A DNA stretch of 64,000 nucleotides from an uncultured Lachnoclostridium sp. (GCA_944376715.1 CALWDO010000005.1:40033-104032), one strand, 5' to 3'. Shown: positions 15,952 through 25,154, counted from the first letter of the stretch. A program made the numbers and translations. Notes: generated from the sequence alone by a model not told the origin.

Positions 15952-16812
15952 ATGAAGTTTACATGGAAAGAAGACGGAAGGCGTATTATTCTCATTATTG
16001 TGGCGGCAGCGATTTCGGCTGTGAATATTAAATCTTTTGTACGGACCGGCGGCCTGTATCCGGGCGGAGTAACCGGGCTGACCTTGCTGATCCAGCGGGC
16101 ATGCGAGATGTTTTTCGGGTGGGAGATTCCATATACTCTTGTGACATGTCTGTTAAATTTCGGACCGCTTTATATCGGCTACCGTTATCTGGGTAAAAAG
16201 TTTACGCTGTATTCCTGTCTGTCGATTCTGGTTACCAGTATCCTGACGGATATTTTGCCTTCTGTGCCGATCACTTCGGATATTCTGCTGATCTGTATTT
16301 TTGGAGGAATTATTAATGGAACGGTGATAAGTATCTGCCTGCACCAGAATGCGACCACAGGCGGGACTGACCTGATCTCCATCTATCTGTCCCAGAAGAA
16401 GGGAATGGATACCTGGAATCTGATCCTGGGATTGAATATGGTGATTCTCCTGGCGGCCGGCCTGCTGTTTGGATGGGACAAGGCACTTTATTCTATTATT
16501 TTCCAGTTTGCCTCCACGCAGGTACTGCATATGCTGTATAAGAGATATCAGCAGAATACGTTGTTCATTGTGACAGACCATCCCAAAGAAGTATACCTCC
16601 AGATCTACAGCCTGACCAATCATGGGGCGACGATCATACAGGGAGAAGGGTCTTACGTACATATGCAGCATAAGATTCTGTATTCTGTAGTATCGAGTGA
16701 AGAATTGAAGCAGGTGCTGAAAGCGGTGAAAAAGGTTGACCCGAACTCTTTTGTCAATGTGATCCGTACAGAACGTGTTGAGGGTCGTTTTTATCAGAGA
16801 CCCAATGAATAA
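15952..16812 (+). CDS. YitT family membrane protein (DUF161 + DUF2179)
   Basis: A 286-residue membrane protein of unknown transport function, very common and often multicopy in Firmicutes. Helices cover about residues 13-170 with the family motifs GLYPGGVTGL near residue 33 and HQNATTGGTDLISIYLSQKK near residue 130. The cytosolic DUF2179 domain follows from about 200 (NTLFIVTDHP, GATIIQGEGSY, SSEELKQVLKAVKKVDPNSF). An AGGGGAAG site precedes the ATG. It is monocistronic; the next gene has its own promoter. Confidence 0.92.
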   Translation: MKFTWKEDGRRIILIIVAAAISAVNIKSFVRTGGLYPGGVTGLTLLIQRACEMFFGWEIPYTLVTCLLNFGPLYIGYRYLGKKFTLYSCLSILVTSILTDILPSVPITSDILLICIFGGIINGTVISICLHQNATTGGTDLISIYLSQKKGMDTWNLILGLNMVILLAAGLLFGWDKALYSIIFQFASTQVLHMLYKRYQQNTLFIVTDHPKEVYLQIYSLTNHGATIIQGEGSYVHMQHKILYSVVSSEELKQVLKAVKKVDPNSFVNVIRTERVEGRFYQRPNE

Positions 16813-16815
16813 ATA

Positions 16816-16844
16816 TTGGAAAAAGCAGGCGGACATGTTATAAT
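16816..16844 (+). promoter_or_regulatory. Promoter of the glycosyltransferase-DUF6020 operon
   Basis: TTGGAA (16816-16821), 17-bp spacer, TATAAT (16839-16844), 32 bases before the TTG start. Confidence 0.75.
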
Positions 16845-16876
16845 GAACCGACTATAATTTTTGAGGGAGAACAAAC

Positions 16877-17839
16877 TTGGATAAGATAGCAGTATTGATC
16901 CCATGTTATAATGAGGAAAAGACGGTGGCGAAGGTAGTCCGGGATTTCAGGACCGTACTTCCCGAAGCGGTCGTCTATGTGTATGATAATAATTCGTCGG
17001 ACCGGACGGCGGAGCTGGCCAGGGAAGCGGGAGCCGTTGTCCGTCATGAATATCAGCAGGGAAAGGGAAATGTGATCCGAAGGATGTTCCGTGAGGTGGA
17101 TGCGGAAGTGTATCTGATGACGGATGGAGACGATACTTATCCTGCAGAGTTTGCTAGAGAGATGGCGGACAAGGTTCTGTACCATCAAGCGGATATGGTG
17201 GTGGGAGACCGGCTTTCTTCTACTTATTTTACAGAGAATAAGCGGCCGTTTCACAATTTTGGAAATACGCTGGTGCGCAGTACGATTAACCGCCTGTTCC
17301 ATACAGAGATCAAAGACATCATGACCGGTTATAGGGCATTCAGCTACCAGTTTGTGAAGACGTTCCCGGTTCTCTCCAAAGGTTTCGAGATTGAGACGGA
17401 GATGACGATCCATGCGGCGGATAAAAACATGCAGGTGGAGAATGTTGTGATCGAGTACCGCGACCGTCCGGAGGGAAGTGAGTCCAAACTGAATACCTAC
17501 TCTGACGGGGCGAAGGTGCTGATGAGTATCGCGAAGCTGTACCGTAATTATAAGCCGATGAATTTCTTTGGACTGCTGGCACTGGTTTTGGCGGTCATAA
17601 GTATTGTATTTTTCATTCCTGTACTGGTGGAATATCTGGAGACAGGACTTGTACCTAAGTTCCCGACTCTGATTGTCTGCGGCTTCGCGCTTATTGCGGC
17701 GCTTCAGTCCGTGTTTGCGGGGCTGATCCTGTCCGCGGGCGCTCAGAGGAACCGTCAGGACTTTGAGATGAATCTGATCCGGACAAGGATGCAGTATGAG
17801 GAGCTTTTAAAAAATGAAGGACAGGATTCTGACGATTGA
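16877..17839 (+). CDS. Family 2 glycosyltransferase with C-terminal membrane helices
   Basis: A 320-residue GT-A fold enzyme resembling polyprenyl-phosphate sugar transferases. The nucleotide-sugar site shows VLIPCYNEEKTVAKVV (about residues 6-21), DNNSSDRTAELA, and the metal-binding TDGDDTYPAE near residue 89. MTGYRAFSYQFVKTFP near 149 and EIETEMTIHA near 171 follow. Two helices lie at about 235-255 and 268-290. The start is TTG at 16877, with GAGGGAG nine bases upstream. It overlaps the next gene by 26 bases, indicating coupled function. It could make a lipid-linked sugar used by the membrane protein that follows, which is inferred from the pairing. Confidence 0.88.
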   Translation: MDKIAVLIPCYNEEKTVAKVVRDFRTVLPEAVVYVYDNNSSDRTAELAREAGAVVRHEYQQGKGNVIRRMFREVDAEVYLMTDGDDTYPAEFAREMADKVLYHQADMVVGDRLSSTYFTENKRPFHNFGNTLVRSTINRLFHTEIKDIMTGYRAFSYQFVKTFPVLSKGFEIETEMTIHAADKNMQVENVVIEYRDRPEGSESKLNTYSDGAKVLMSIAKLYRNYKPMNFFGLLALVLAVISIVFFIPVLVEYLETGLVPKFPTLIVCGFALIAALQSVFAGLILSAGAQRNRQDFEMNLIRTRMQYEELLKNEGQDSDD

Positions 17840-19469
17840 TAAAAGAAAATGGATCCGGCTGGGGATCTTTTCACTGGGAGGCGGCATATTATTTGCCGCC
17901 TTTGACCGTTGCGGGTATATGCTGAAAAATTACGGGAGTATCTGGACCATATCAGAGAATCCGTGGCACCGGACCATATGGATGAGGATTCTCTGCCGGC
18001 TTCCCGCGTATACGCTGGCGGTGCTTTTGCTTTTGCTGGCGGTTCAATGGCTGCGGACAAAAGAAGAGACTGGCGGACGGACCGCACTGGCATGGCAGAG
18101 GCTGACCAGGCATAGATACTGGTTTTTTCTGATGTGGGGAGTCTATTTTATCAGCTTCCTACCGGCTTTCCTGGGAGGATATCCGGGATTATTCGCGGCG
18201 GATGCGCCGAATCAGATAGGATGGACGTTCTCAGGATGGCTGACAGCCCATCATCCGCTGCTGCATACAGGAATCTTATGTGGAATCTTCTCTGTGGTGC
18301 GGGCCCTGGGCGGAAGCGACAATCTGGCGGCGGCTGTCTACACAATCCTGCAGATGCTGGCAATGTCGGGAATTTTTGCCTGGATCAGCCGGTTTCTGAA
18401 TCGGGAACAGGCTCCGGCCTGGCTGCAGACCGGCACGGTTCTGTTCCTGTGCTTTTTTCCGGTCCACGGAATGATGGCGATCTATACGACGAAGGATACA
18501 TTATTTGCGGGCATCTTTGTATTAAGCGTTATGCAGGTGTGGCAGATGTGCGTTCGCCCGGAAGAATATTTCAGCGGATGGCGTCACCTGCTGTGCGGAG
18601 GGATCTGCTTTACTCTGCTTTTGCTGTTCAGAAATAACGGGTTCCATACGATTGTCTTGTGCGCTCCGTTTTTGCTGTTTTTTTTGAGAAGATACTGGAA
18701 AAAGCTGCTGCTTCTGCTGGCGGGAATCTTTCTGATCTATCAGGCATATAATGGTCCGTTTCTGAAAATGATCGGCGCGGAAGAGGGGAATCCGCGAGAG
18801 GCTCTGAGCGTAATCATGCAGACGTTGGGACGTACCTATGCGGCAGGGGGAGATATCCGTCCGGAAGAGATGGATGTGATCCGGCCGGTGCTGGACGAGG
18901 AAACTCTGGCTTTATATACGCCGGATCTGTCTGATTCCATCAAGAATTATTTTCATACAGAGGCGTTTCAGGAAGAATCCGGAGAATTTTTAAAGACCTG
19001 GCTGCAGATCGGTTTGAGAAACAAGAAAATATATATAGACGCTTTTCTGAATACCACATATGCGTTCTGGTATCCGGGGGCAGAAAATGAATATCTGGAA
19101 TTTGTCTGTTTCGATATTGAAGAAGACAATCCCAATTATCCGCATGTTCACATGGAGCCGGTCAGTGATTTGTTCAACCGTTATTATACGGCCATAGGAA
19201 CGGAGGCGGTGTTCAGACAGATTCCGGTACTGAAGGAAGTACTGTCTATGGGAGGATATTTCTGGCTGATGGTTTTTGCCGTTCTTTATGTAATTTACAG
19301 AAAAGAGTATGTTAAACTTTTATGGATGCTCCCGTTCTGGACTTATATGGGGACGAATCTTCTGGGACCCGCGGCGCTTCTCAGATACGCGTATCCTGTT
19401 ATGCTGGCGGCTCCGCTGCTGCTCTTCTGGATGATGAGAAAAGCAGCAGGGAACGCCGGAAACAATTAG
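17814..19469 (+). CDS. DUF6020-like polytopic membrane protein (possible GT-C glycosyltransferase)
   Basis: A 551-residue membrane protein with roughly ten to twelve helices. It resembles DUF6020, found in Lachnospiraceae beside GT2 genes. The conserved-looking piece FLPAFLGGYPGLFAADAPNQ near residue 115 lies in the first external loop, where GT-C enzymes keep acidic catalytic residues. AHHPLLHTGIL near 143 and MMAIYTTKDTLFAGIF near 222 follow. A soluble region is at about 320-440, followed by the last helices. The 26-base overlap with the upstream transferase suggests a two-step glycan-assembly pair. The specific reaction is unknown. Confidence 0.75.
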   Translation: MKDRILTIDKRKWIRLGIFSLGGGILFAAFDRCGYMLKNYGSIWTISENPWHRTIWMRILCRLPAYTLAVLLLLLAVQWLRTKEETGGRTALAWQRLTRHRYWFFLMWGVYFISFLPAFLGGYPGLFAADAPNQIGWTFSGWLTAHHPLLHTGILCGIFSVVRALGGSDNLAAAVYTILQMLAMSGIFAWISRFLNREQAPAWLQTGTVLFLCFFPVHGMMAIYTTKDTLFAGIFVLSVMQVWQMCVRPEEYFSGWRHLLCGGICFTLLLLFRNNGFHTIVLCAPFLLFFLRRYWKKLLLLLAGIFLIYQAYNGPFLKMIGAEEGNPREALSVIMQTLGRTYAAGGDIRPEEMDVIRPVLDEETLALYTPDLSDSIKNYFHTEAFQEESGEFLKTWLQIGLRNKKIYIDAFLNTTYAFWYPGAENEYLEFVCFDIEEDNPNYPHVHMEPVSDLFNRYYTAIGTEAVFRQIPVLKEVLSMGGYFWLMVFAVLYVIYRKEYVKLLWMLPFWTYMGTNLLGPAALLRYAYPVMLAAPLLLFWMMRKAAGNAGNN

Positions 19470-19666
19470 TTGTTACATCCGCAGTCCTCATACGGGGGAC
19501 GAGGAGGACGCGGCGGCGGAGGCGGGACAGGGCGTGTATTCTGTTCGCATCCGCATCCGGATCTGCCGGTGGATGTATCACAGCAAGTATTTCCGCGAGA
19601 ATTTCCACAGCCATGATTCTGGCCGCAGCAGCATAAGAGCAGTAAAATCCAGATACAACTGTTCAT
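19466..19666 (-). CDS. Small cysteine/proline-rich protein
   Basis: A 66-residue protein starting MNSCIWILLLLCCCGQ. The hydrophobic, cysteine-rich start is followed by GCG-rich repeats, a run of prolines (RPVPPPPPRPPRPPY), and DCGCNN at the end. It has 13 cysteines. Such proteins occur in Lachnospiraceae and are often labelled as chorion-class high-cysteine proteins; no function is proven. An AAAGGAG site lies 8 bases before the ATG on the minus strand, supporting expression. It converges on the DUF6020 gene with a 4-base overlap of the stops. Metal binding or a disulfide-rich surface role are guesses. Confidence 0.65.
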   Translation of the reverse strand: MNSCIWILLLLCCCGQNHGCGNSRGNTCCDTSTGRSGCGCEQNTRPVPPPPPRPPRPPYEDCGCNN

Positions 19667-19711
19667 AGTTTCAACTCCTTTCTGTTATAGACTATGCAGG
19701 AGAGTCTTTTC

Positions 19712-19740
19712 TTGACAAAGGAGAAACCAGTTGTTATATT
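19712..19740 (+). promoter_or_regulatory. Promoter of glnA
   Basis: TTGACA (19712-19717), 17-bp spacer, TATATT (19735-19740). Transcription would begin near 19747, just before the leader hairpin. Confidence 0.75.
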
Positions 19741-19754
19741 GAATGCAGAAACAA

Positions 19755-19787
19755 GGGCGTTTTTCGGGAGAAAATGACGCCCTTTTT
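19755..19787 (+). terminator. Leader terminator upstream of glnA
   Basis: GGGCGT (19755-19760) pairs with ACGCCC (19777-19782), the stem can be extended by T-A pairs, and TTTTT follows. It lies between the promoter and the glnA start, so it is a likely attenuation point. The downstream gene encodes an ANTAR RNA-binding antiterminator. I did not find a clear dual-hexaloop ANTAR target. Confidence 0.65.
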
Positions 19788-19817
19788 CCATATTGAGCAT
19801 GTGAAAAGGAGAGCGTG

Positions 19818-21149
19818 ATGAGCAAATATACGAAAAAAGATATTCTGGAATTGGTAGAAGAAGAGGACGTGGAATTTATCCGTCTGCAGTTTACAGATTT
19901 GTTTGGCGGTATGAAAAACCTGGCAATCACGGCGAATCATCTCAGGAAAGCGCTGGACAACCGGGTGACTTTTGACGGCTCTTCCATCAATGGATTTGTG
20001 GATGTGGAAGAAAGCGATCTGTATCTTTATCCTGATTATAATACGTTGGCCATGTTTCCGTGGAGGCCCCAGCAGGGGCGGGTGGCGCGTCTGATCTGCG
20101 ATGTGTACCGTCCTGACGGCTCCTGCTATGAAGGAGATCCGCGCTATATTTTGAAGAAGATTGTCTCTGAGGCAGAGGGAATGGGATATACATTCCAGGT
20201 GGGTCCGGAATGTGAATTTTTCCTTTATCACCTGGATGACGACGGACTGCCTACCAATATTACCCACGAGCAGGCCGGCTATTTTGACATGAGCCCATTG
20301 GATTTTGGAGAAAATGCCCGGAGGGATATTGTGCTGTCTCTGGAGGAGATGGGATTTGAGGTGGAGGCGTCCCACCATGAAAACGCGCCGGCTCAGCATG
20401 AAATAGATTTCAGATACGATGACGCGCTGACCACCGCTGACAATATCATGACATTTAAACTGGCGGTTAAGACAATCGCCAAGCGTCACGGACTCCATGC
20501 CACGTTCATGCCCAAACCCAGAAACGGGGAGGACGGCTCCGGCATGCACATTAACATGTCTCTGGATAAAAACGGGAAAAATGCGTTTTATGACGCAAAT
20601 GATCCGCTGCGGTTGAGCCGCGAAGCATATTGGTTTCTTGGCGGCCTGTTAAAACATATCAAAGGGATGACTTTGATCCTGAATCCGATCGTAAATTCCT
20701 ACAAGCGTCTGGTGCCCGGATATGAGGCCCCGGCGTATATTGCCTGGTCTGCGAAAAACAGGACTCCGTTGGTACGGATTCCCGCTACAAAAGGCGAAGA
20801 GGTGAGAATAGAGCTGCGTTCTCCGGATCCGGCATGTAATCCTTATTTGGCGCTGGCAGTCTGTCTGGCGGCGGGCTTGGATGGAATCCGCAATAAAATC
20901 GAACCGCCGAAACGGCAGGATATGAATATGCATCAGCTAAGCATGGAGGAGCTGAAAGATATGGGTATCGAATGCCTTCCCCGGAACCTTGCGGACGCGG
21001 TGCATGAATTTGAAAATGACCCTCTGATGAAGGAGGTATTGGGCGAAGAAGTCTGCAGAAAATATGTGGAGGCAAAACTCCAGGAATGGGAGGACTATAA
21101 CGCTCAGATATCTGAATGGGAACTGGAAAACTATCTGCTGAGATACTGA
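19818..21149 (+). CDS. glnA: Glutamine synthetase type I
   Basis: Converts glutamate, ammonia and ATP to glutamine in the cytosol. At 443 residues it is the short GSI-alpha form without the adenylylation loop region. Signature blocks are VTFDGSSINGFVDVEESDLY at about residues 51-70, VGPECEFFLY near 131, HHENAPAQHEIDFRYD near 191, MPKPRNGEDGSGMHINMSL near 233 and RIELRSPDPACNPYLALA near 334. The ATG at 19818 was chosen over the GTG three bases upstream because AAGGAGAG is better spaced to it. The next gene encodes an ANTAR protein 42 bases downstream; with the leader terminator this suggests control by antitermination, as known for clostridial glnA-nitR. Confidence 0.96.
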   Translation: MSKYTKKDILELVEEEDVEFIRLQFTDLFGGMKNLAITANHLRKALDNRVTFDGSSINGFVDVEESDLYLYPDYNTLAMFPWRPQQGRVARLICDVYRPDGSCYEGDPRYILKKIVSEAEGMGYTFQVGPECEFFLYHLDDDGLPTNITHEQAGYFDMSPLDFGENARRDIVLSLEEMGFEVEASHHENAPAQHEIDFRYDDALTTADNIMTFKLAVKTIAKRHGLHATFMPKPRNGEDGSGMHINMSLDKNGKNAFYDANDPLRLSREAYWFLGGLLKHIKGMTLILNPIVNSYKRLVPGYEAPAYIAWSAKNRTPLVRIPATKGEEVRIELRSPDPACNPYLALAVCLAAGLDGIRNKIEPPKRQDMNMHQLSMEELKDMGIECLPRNLADAVHEFENDPLMKEVLGEEVCRKYVEAKLQEWEDYNAQISEWELENYLLRY

Positions 21150-21191
21150 CATTCTCCTGACAGCCGCAGTATGACATAGGGAGAAATATAT

Positions 21192-21740
21192 ATGATCAGT
21201 GTGATAATTGTGTTTCCGAAGCCGGAGGATGGGAAAAGTATCCGCAACCTGCTTGTCCGCCATGGATATGATGTGGCTGCAGTATGTACGCAGGGAGCAC
21301 AGGCGCTGAATTATGCCGACATGGTAAACGGCGGGATTGTGATCAGCGGATACAAGTTCCAGGATATGTATTATTTTGATTTAAAAAGTTCTCTGCCTCC
21401 GGATTTTGATATGCTGCTGCTGGCCTCTCCGCGGGTTTGCGAAGAGTGCCGGGATCAGGATATCATACGTGTATCCATGCCTTTGAAGGTACAGGATCTG
21501 ATGAGCACACTGGAAATGATGTGTGCAAGTCAGGCGAGAAAGAAGAAAAAAAAGAAAGGAAAGCCCAGGCAAAGATCGGAAGAAGAACAGAAAATTCTTT
21601 GGGAGGCCAAGGCGGTTCTGATGGAACGAAACCATATGACAGAGGAAGAAGCCCACAGATATATTCAGAAATGCAGTATGGACAGCGGAAATTCTCTGGT
21701 GGAGACTGCCCAGATGGTGATCAGCATGATAAAAATATAA
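21192..21740 (+). CDS. ANTAR-domain antiterminator, GlnR/NitR-like
   Basis: A 182-residue regulator with a receiver-like N-terminus (MISVIIVFPKPEDGKSIRNL) and a C-terminal ANTAR RNA-binding domain from about residue 128. That domain reads EEQKILWEAKAVLMERNHM then TEEEAHRYIQKCSMD and ends in SLVETAQMVISM. A lysine-rich linker, RKKKKKKGKPRQR, joins them. The receiver lacks the usual acidic phosphorylation pocket (GGIVISGYKF where a phospho-Asp is normally found), so control by phosphorylation is doubtful. ANTAR proteins bind paired hairpins and stop terminators from forming. Its position after glnA and the glnA leader terminator point to nitrogen control. Confidence 0.9.
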   Translation: MISVIIVFPKPEDGKSIRNLLVRHGYDVAAVCTQGAQALNYADMVNGGIVISGYKFQDMYYFDLKSSLPPDFDMLLLASPRVCEECRDQDIIRVSMPLKVQDLMSTLEMMCASQARKKKKKKGKPRQRSEEEQKILWEAKAVLMERNHMTEEEAHRYIQKCSMDSGNSLVETAQMVISMIKI

Positions 21741-21750
21741 GGGATGTCCC

Positions 21751-21779
21751 TTGTATGGACGGCTTTTTTTTGATATAGT
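21751..21779 (+). promoter_or_regulatory. Promoter of dapF
   Basis: TTGTAT (21751-21756), 17-bp spacer containing a T-run, TATAGT (21774-21779). The small hairpin AAGGGA-TG-TCCCTT at 21739-21752 and the T-run at 21763-21771 may also end the upstream transcript. Confidence 0.5.
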
Positions 21780-21819
21780 GTGAGAAAGAACAGCCGGCTG
21801 AATTCAAGGAGGAAACAGG

Positions 21820-22671
21820 ATGAGATTTACAAAAATGCAGGGAATCGGGAATGATTATGTATACGTGGATTGTATTCGCAGAGATTTAAAAAATCCATCG
21901 GAGATCTCACGCCTGGTCAGCGACCGCCATTTCGGAATCGGGGCGGACGGGCTGATCCTGATCCGGCCATCGGAGCAGGCAGATTTTTGTATGGATATGT
22001 ATAATGCGGACGGATCCCGGGGAGAGATGTGCGGGAACGGGATCCGCTGCGTGGCAAAGTATGTATATGATTACGGACTGACAGATAAGGATGAGATCTC
22101 CGTGGAAACACTGGCGGGGATTAAATATCTGAAATTGACGGTGGAAGACGGAAGAGTATCCCGTGTACGGGTAAATATGGGCGAACCGGTGCTGGAAGCC
22201 GAAAAGATTCCGGTAAGAGCTGAAAAATCTCCGGTGGTGAGAGAGCCGATCGAAGTATGCGGACGGGACTGGGAGATGACCTGTGTCTCCATGGGGAATC
22301 CCCATGCGGTAGTCTTTATTGATACGCCGGTAAAAGAGTTCCCGTTGGAAAAATATGGTCCGTATTTTGAAAATCACGAGCGCTTTCCCAAACGGATTAA
22401 TACAGAGTTTATCCGGATACTGGACCGCGGCAGTATGGAGATGCGCGTGTGGGAGCGCGGCAGCGGCGAGACGCTTGCCTGCGGCACCGGAGCGTGCGCG
22501 GCAACGGCGGCGGCCGTATTGAACGGACTCTGTGAAAGAAAAGTACTGGTTCATCTGCTGGGCGGAGACCTGGAGATCGAATGGGACGAAAAAGACGGCT
22601 GTGTCTATATGACCGGACCGGCAGTTACGGTCTTCGAAGGCGAGATTGTCCTCCCGGACGGACTGGAGTAA
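21820..22671 (+). CDS. dapF: Diaminopimelate epimerase
   Basis: Interconverts LL- and meso-diaminopimelate for lysine and peptidoglycan. The enzyme has 283 residues, a normal length. Both catalytic cysteines are present: [16 protein letters not shown] at about residues 65-80 and [13 protein letters not shown] near 220. The start is [14 protein letters not shown], with the family Gly-Asn-Asp, and VSMGNPHAV near 154 is a further signature. AAGGAGG precedes the ATG. The next gene begins 10 bases after the stop. Confidence 0.96.
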   Translation: MRFTKMQGIGNDYVYVDCIRRDLKNPSEISRLVSDRHFGIGADGLILIRPSEQADFCMDMYNADGSRGEMCGNGIRCVAKYVYDYGLTDKDEISVETLAGIKYLKLTVEDGRVSRVRVNMGEPVLEAEKIPVRAEKSPVVREPIEVCGRDWEMTCVSMGNPHAVVFIDTPVKEFPLEKYGPYFENHERFPKRINTEFIRILDRGSMEMRVWERGSGETLACGTGACAATAAAVLNGLCERKVLVHLLGGDLEIEWDEKDGCVYMTGPAVTVFEGEIVLPDGLE

Positions 22672-22681
22672 TGGAGCGGAT

Positions 22682-24730
22682 ATGATAAAGGTCTGGAATG
22701 GATGCGTAAAAAGTGTATATGCTGTATTGTTCATCGTCCTGATCCTGCTGAGCGCATATATTTTTTACGGAGCGCTTGATACGTTGGACGGAGCCGACGC
22801 GCTTCAGGAAGTCCTGCATGGAAAAATGGTTCCCGTATTTTTGCTGGGGACCTCTTTTCTGCTGGGCTTTTTTTTGCTCGGAGTATCCCGGCGGCTGATT
22901 CCGGTGCTGGAAAAATATGAGAAAAAAGCGGTGCCGGTTCTCTTCGGGGTGATGATCCTTTTTCAGGTGCTGACAGTTATCTGTATACGGACTTCTCTGA
23001 GATACGATCATCTGAAAATCTTCGACACAGCCGTAGCCATGCTGGATCAGGGCGTGATCGCAGATACCCATTTCAGCTCGTATTTTATGAAATATCCCAA
23101 TAACATACCTATATGTCTGTTTACGTATTTCTGGCTGAAACTGGCGGAGTTGTTTCATATCCCCCGGAGCGCCTGGATGGAATACATCAAACTGGTGAAC
23201 CTGTTGTTTATGAATTTCGGCATGTGGTGCGGTTACCGTATCCTGCGCCGCCATCAGCCGTCCGCTGCTCTCCGGTATCTTCTGCTTATACTGCTAAATC
23301 CGCTCTGGTATCTGCTGGGAGAGATGTATTATACTTCTACGATATCGCTGGCGTTTTCCATGGGAGCCATATGGCTTTTTGACAGCGCGGGACGTCAGGA
23401 GATTCTTTGGAAGAAATATTTGCAATATGCGCTGGCTGGCGTTTTGCTGGCAGCCGGATACCAGATCCGCGCGACGGTTATCATCACGGCAGCGGCGCTG
23501 ATGATTTATGCGGTTCTGCGGATCCGGTCCTTCCGGTACTCCAAAGGAGCGTTCAGCGTGCTGGCAGCTCTTTTGGGCGCTGTCCTGGTGTTGGGAGCAT
23601 ATAAGGCGGCAGAGAGACACTACGCGGGATTCGATCCTTCGGAAACGGGATATCCCGCGGTGCATTGGGTTATGATGAGCGCCCAGGGAGACGGCCAGTA
23701 TAACAGCACGGATGATGCTTATACAGGTTCTTTTTCTACAAAAGAGGAGCGTACAAAGGCGGATCTGGACAGACTGAAGGATCGTCTGGAACAGATGGGG
23801 CCGGGAGGCCTTCTGACGCTGTTCCGCAATAAACTGAGGGTGGCATTTTCAGATGGAGACGACGATTATGCGTCTCTGTTTCAGACCATGAGGGAGGCGT
23901 CGCCGGCGCAGCAGTATATAAACGGCGGCAGGAGCGATTATCTGGCGGTTTATCTGCACAGCTATCATGGACTGCTGTGCGGCCTTGTGCTGCTGGCGCT
24001 GATCTGGAGAGCTTTCCGCGGGAAGCGGGGCTTTCTGGATGTAATCGCCCTGAATATCTGCGGAGCCTATCTGTTTTATCTGATCTGGGAGGTGGACGAG
24101 GCTTACAGTATTCCGTTTATGCTCATGTTTCTGATGATGGAGGCCGTAGGAATGGTAAGGCTGGACAGAGGTTTCACCAAAGCAAGAGAAAAACTTCCGG
24201 CATTGCGGTTCGTTCCGGCGGCCGCGGCAGGCGGCCTTCTGATGATTGCCGCAGGTCTGGTGTGGGTTGTGGGCAGAATCGGCGCGCCGGTGAGGAATTA
24301 TTCCGTCCTGCAGGATCAGGAAACCAGCAAAGATCTGGTGCTGCAGACAGAATTTTCCCAGACTTTCCGTACAGGGAGGGCTTTCGATCATGTGGACCTC
24401 TGGGTGGCGAACTGGGACGGTGCAGCCAATGATGCTGTTTATGAGCTTAGAATATTGGACGGGGCAGGGACAGAAGTGGCGAAAGTTCAGATGCCCGGCG
24501 CACAGATGCCCTGTATTGATTCCTACACCGTATCCTTTGAAAAGGTAATCCCCGACAGAGAGCAGACCTATACGATACAGGTGAGTCTGACGAATCCGGA
24601 CTGTGCGGTCAAGACGGATTTTCTATATTATGGCACAGGGGCCTGGGACATGTACGGGGACGGCGCGCTCTATGCGCCGGAAGAAATCCCGAATGTGGAT
24701 CTGGCGTTTGCGGTTTATGAAGAAGAATAG
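22682..24730 (+). CDS. Large polytopic membrane protein, GT-C glycosyltransferase-like
   Basis: A 682-residue protein with about twelve membrane helices in the first 530 residues and a soluble, probably extracellular, beta-rich domain of about 140 residues at the end. An acidic external-loop site is suggested by RYDHLKIFDTAVAMLDQG near residue 107, recalling the Asp or Glu of GT-C (mannosyltransferase-like) enzymes. I chose the ATG at 22682, which follows the dapF stop, over the in-frame start at 22646 inside dapF. The TagD-like gene 19 bases downstream suggests a role in glycerol-phosphate or other wall-polymer building. The exact reaction is unknown. Confidence 0.75.
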   Translation: MIKVWNGCVKSVYAVLFIVLILLSAYIFYGALDTLDGADALQEVLHGKMVPVFLLGTSFLLGFFLLGVSRRLIPVLEKYEKKAVPVLFGVMILFQVLTVICIRTSLRYDHLKIFDTAVAMLDQGVIADTHFSSYFMKYPNNIPICLFTYFWLKLAELFHIPRSAWMEYIKLVNLLFMNFGMWCGYRILRRHQPSAALRYLLLILLNPLWYLLGEMYYTSTISLAFSMGAIWLFDSAGRQEILWKKYLQYALAGVLLAAGYQIRATVIITAAALMIYAVLRIRSFRYSKGAFSVLAALLGAVLVLGAYKAAERHYAGFDPSETGYPAVHWVMMSAQGDGQYNSTDDAYTGSFSTKEERTKADLDRLKDRLEQMGPGGLLTLFRNKLRVAFSDGDDDYASLFQTMREASPAQQYINGGRSDYLAVYLHSYHGLLCGLVLLALIWRAFRGKRGFLDVIALNICGAYLFYLIWEVDEAYSIPFMLMFLMMEAVGMVRLDRGFTKAREKLPALRFVPAAAAGGLLMIAAGLVWVVGRIGAPVRNYSVLQDQETSKDLVLQTEFSQTFRTGRAFDHVDLWVANWDGAANDAVYELRILDGAGTEVAKVQMPGAQMPCIDSYTVSFEKVIPDREQTYTIQVSLTNPDCAVKTDFLYYGTGAWDMYGDGALYAPEEIPNVDLAFAVYEEE

Positions 24731-24749
24731 ACAGAAGGAGATAGTTTTC

Positions 24750-25145
24750 ATGAAACGAGTGATTACTTACGGAACTTTTGACCTGCTGCATTATGGGCAC
24801 ATCAATTTGCTGCGCAGAGCCAGAGCGCAGGGCGATTATCTGATCGTGGCACTTTCCACGGATGAGTTCAACTGGAAGGAAAAACAGAAACGCTGCTACT
24901 TTTCCTATGAAGAACGAAAAATGCTGTTGGAGGCCATCCGTTATGTGGATCTGGTGATTCCGGAGACCTGTTGGGAACAGAAACGCACAGATATCCATGA
25001 GTATCATGTGGACACGTTTGTGATGGGCGACGATTGGGCCGGAAAATTCGATTTTCTGGAAGAAGAAGGCGCGGAGGTGATTTATCTTCCCCGAACTCCG
25101 GAGATCAGTTCCTCCCAAATCAAGAGAGATTTGAAAAAACCGTAA
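24750..25145 (+). CDS. tagD: Glycerol-3-phosphate cytidylyltransferase-like protein
   Basis: Makes CDP-glycerol from CTP and glycerol 3-phosphate, the donor for poly(glycerol phosphate) chains. The protein has 131 residues, the family's usual size. The nucleotidyltransferase signature YGTFDLLHYGHINLLRRA is at about residues 6-23, the KQKRCYFSYEERKMLLE block is near 48, and the C-terminal signature EISSSQIKRDL is near 117. AGAAGGAG precedes the ATG. It follows the membrane protein, which is consistent with a wall-polymer pathway, although no polymerase is seen here. Confidence 0.9.
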   Translation: MKRVITYGTFDLLHYGHINLLRRARAQGDYLIVALSTDEFNWKEKQKRCYFSYEERKMLLEAIRYVDLVIPETCWEQKRTDIHEYHVDTFVMGDDWAGKFDFLEEEGAEVIYLPRTPEISSSQIKRDLKKP

Positions 25146-25154
25146 ATTTTAAAG

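Noticed and set aside
19689-19710. Short hairpin AGACT/AGTCT with T-run as part of an ANTAR dual-hexaloop target before glnA
   Set aside because: The loop is nine bases, not six, lacks the expected A and G positions, and lies upstream of the best promoter.
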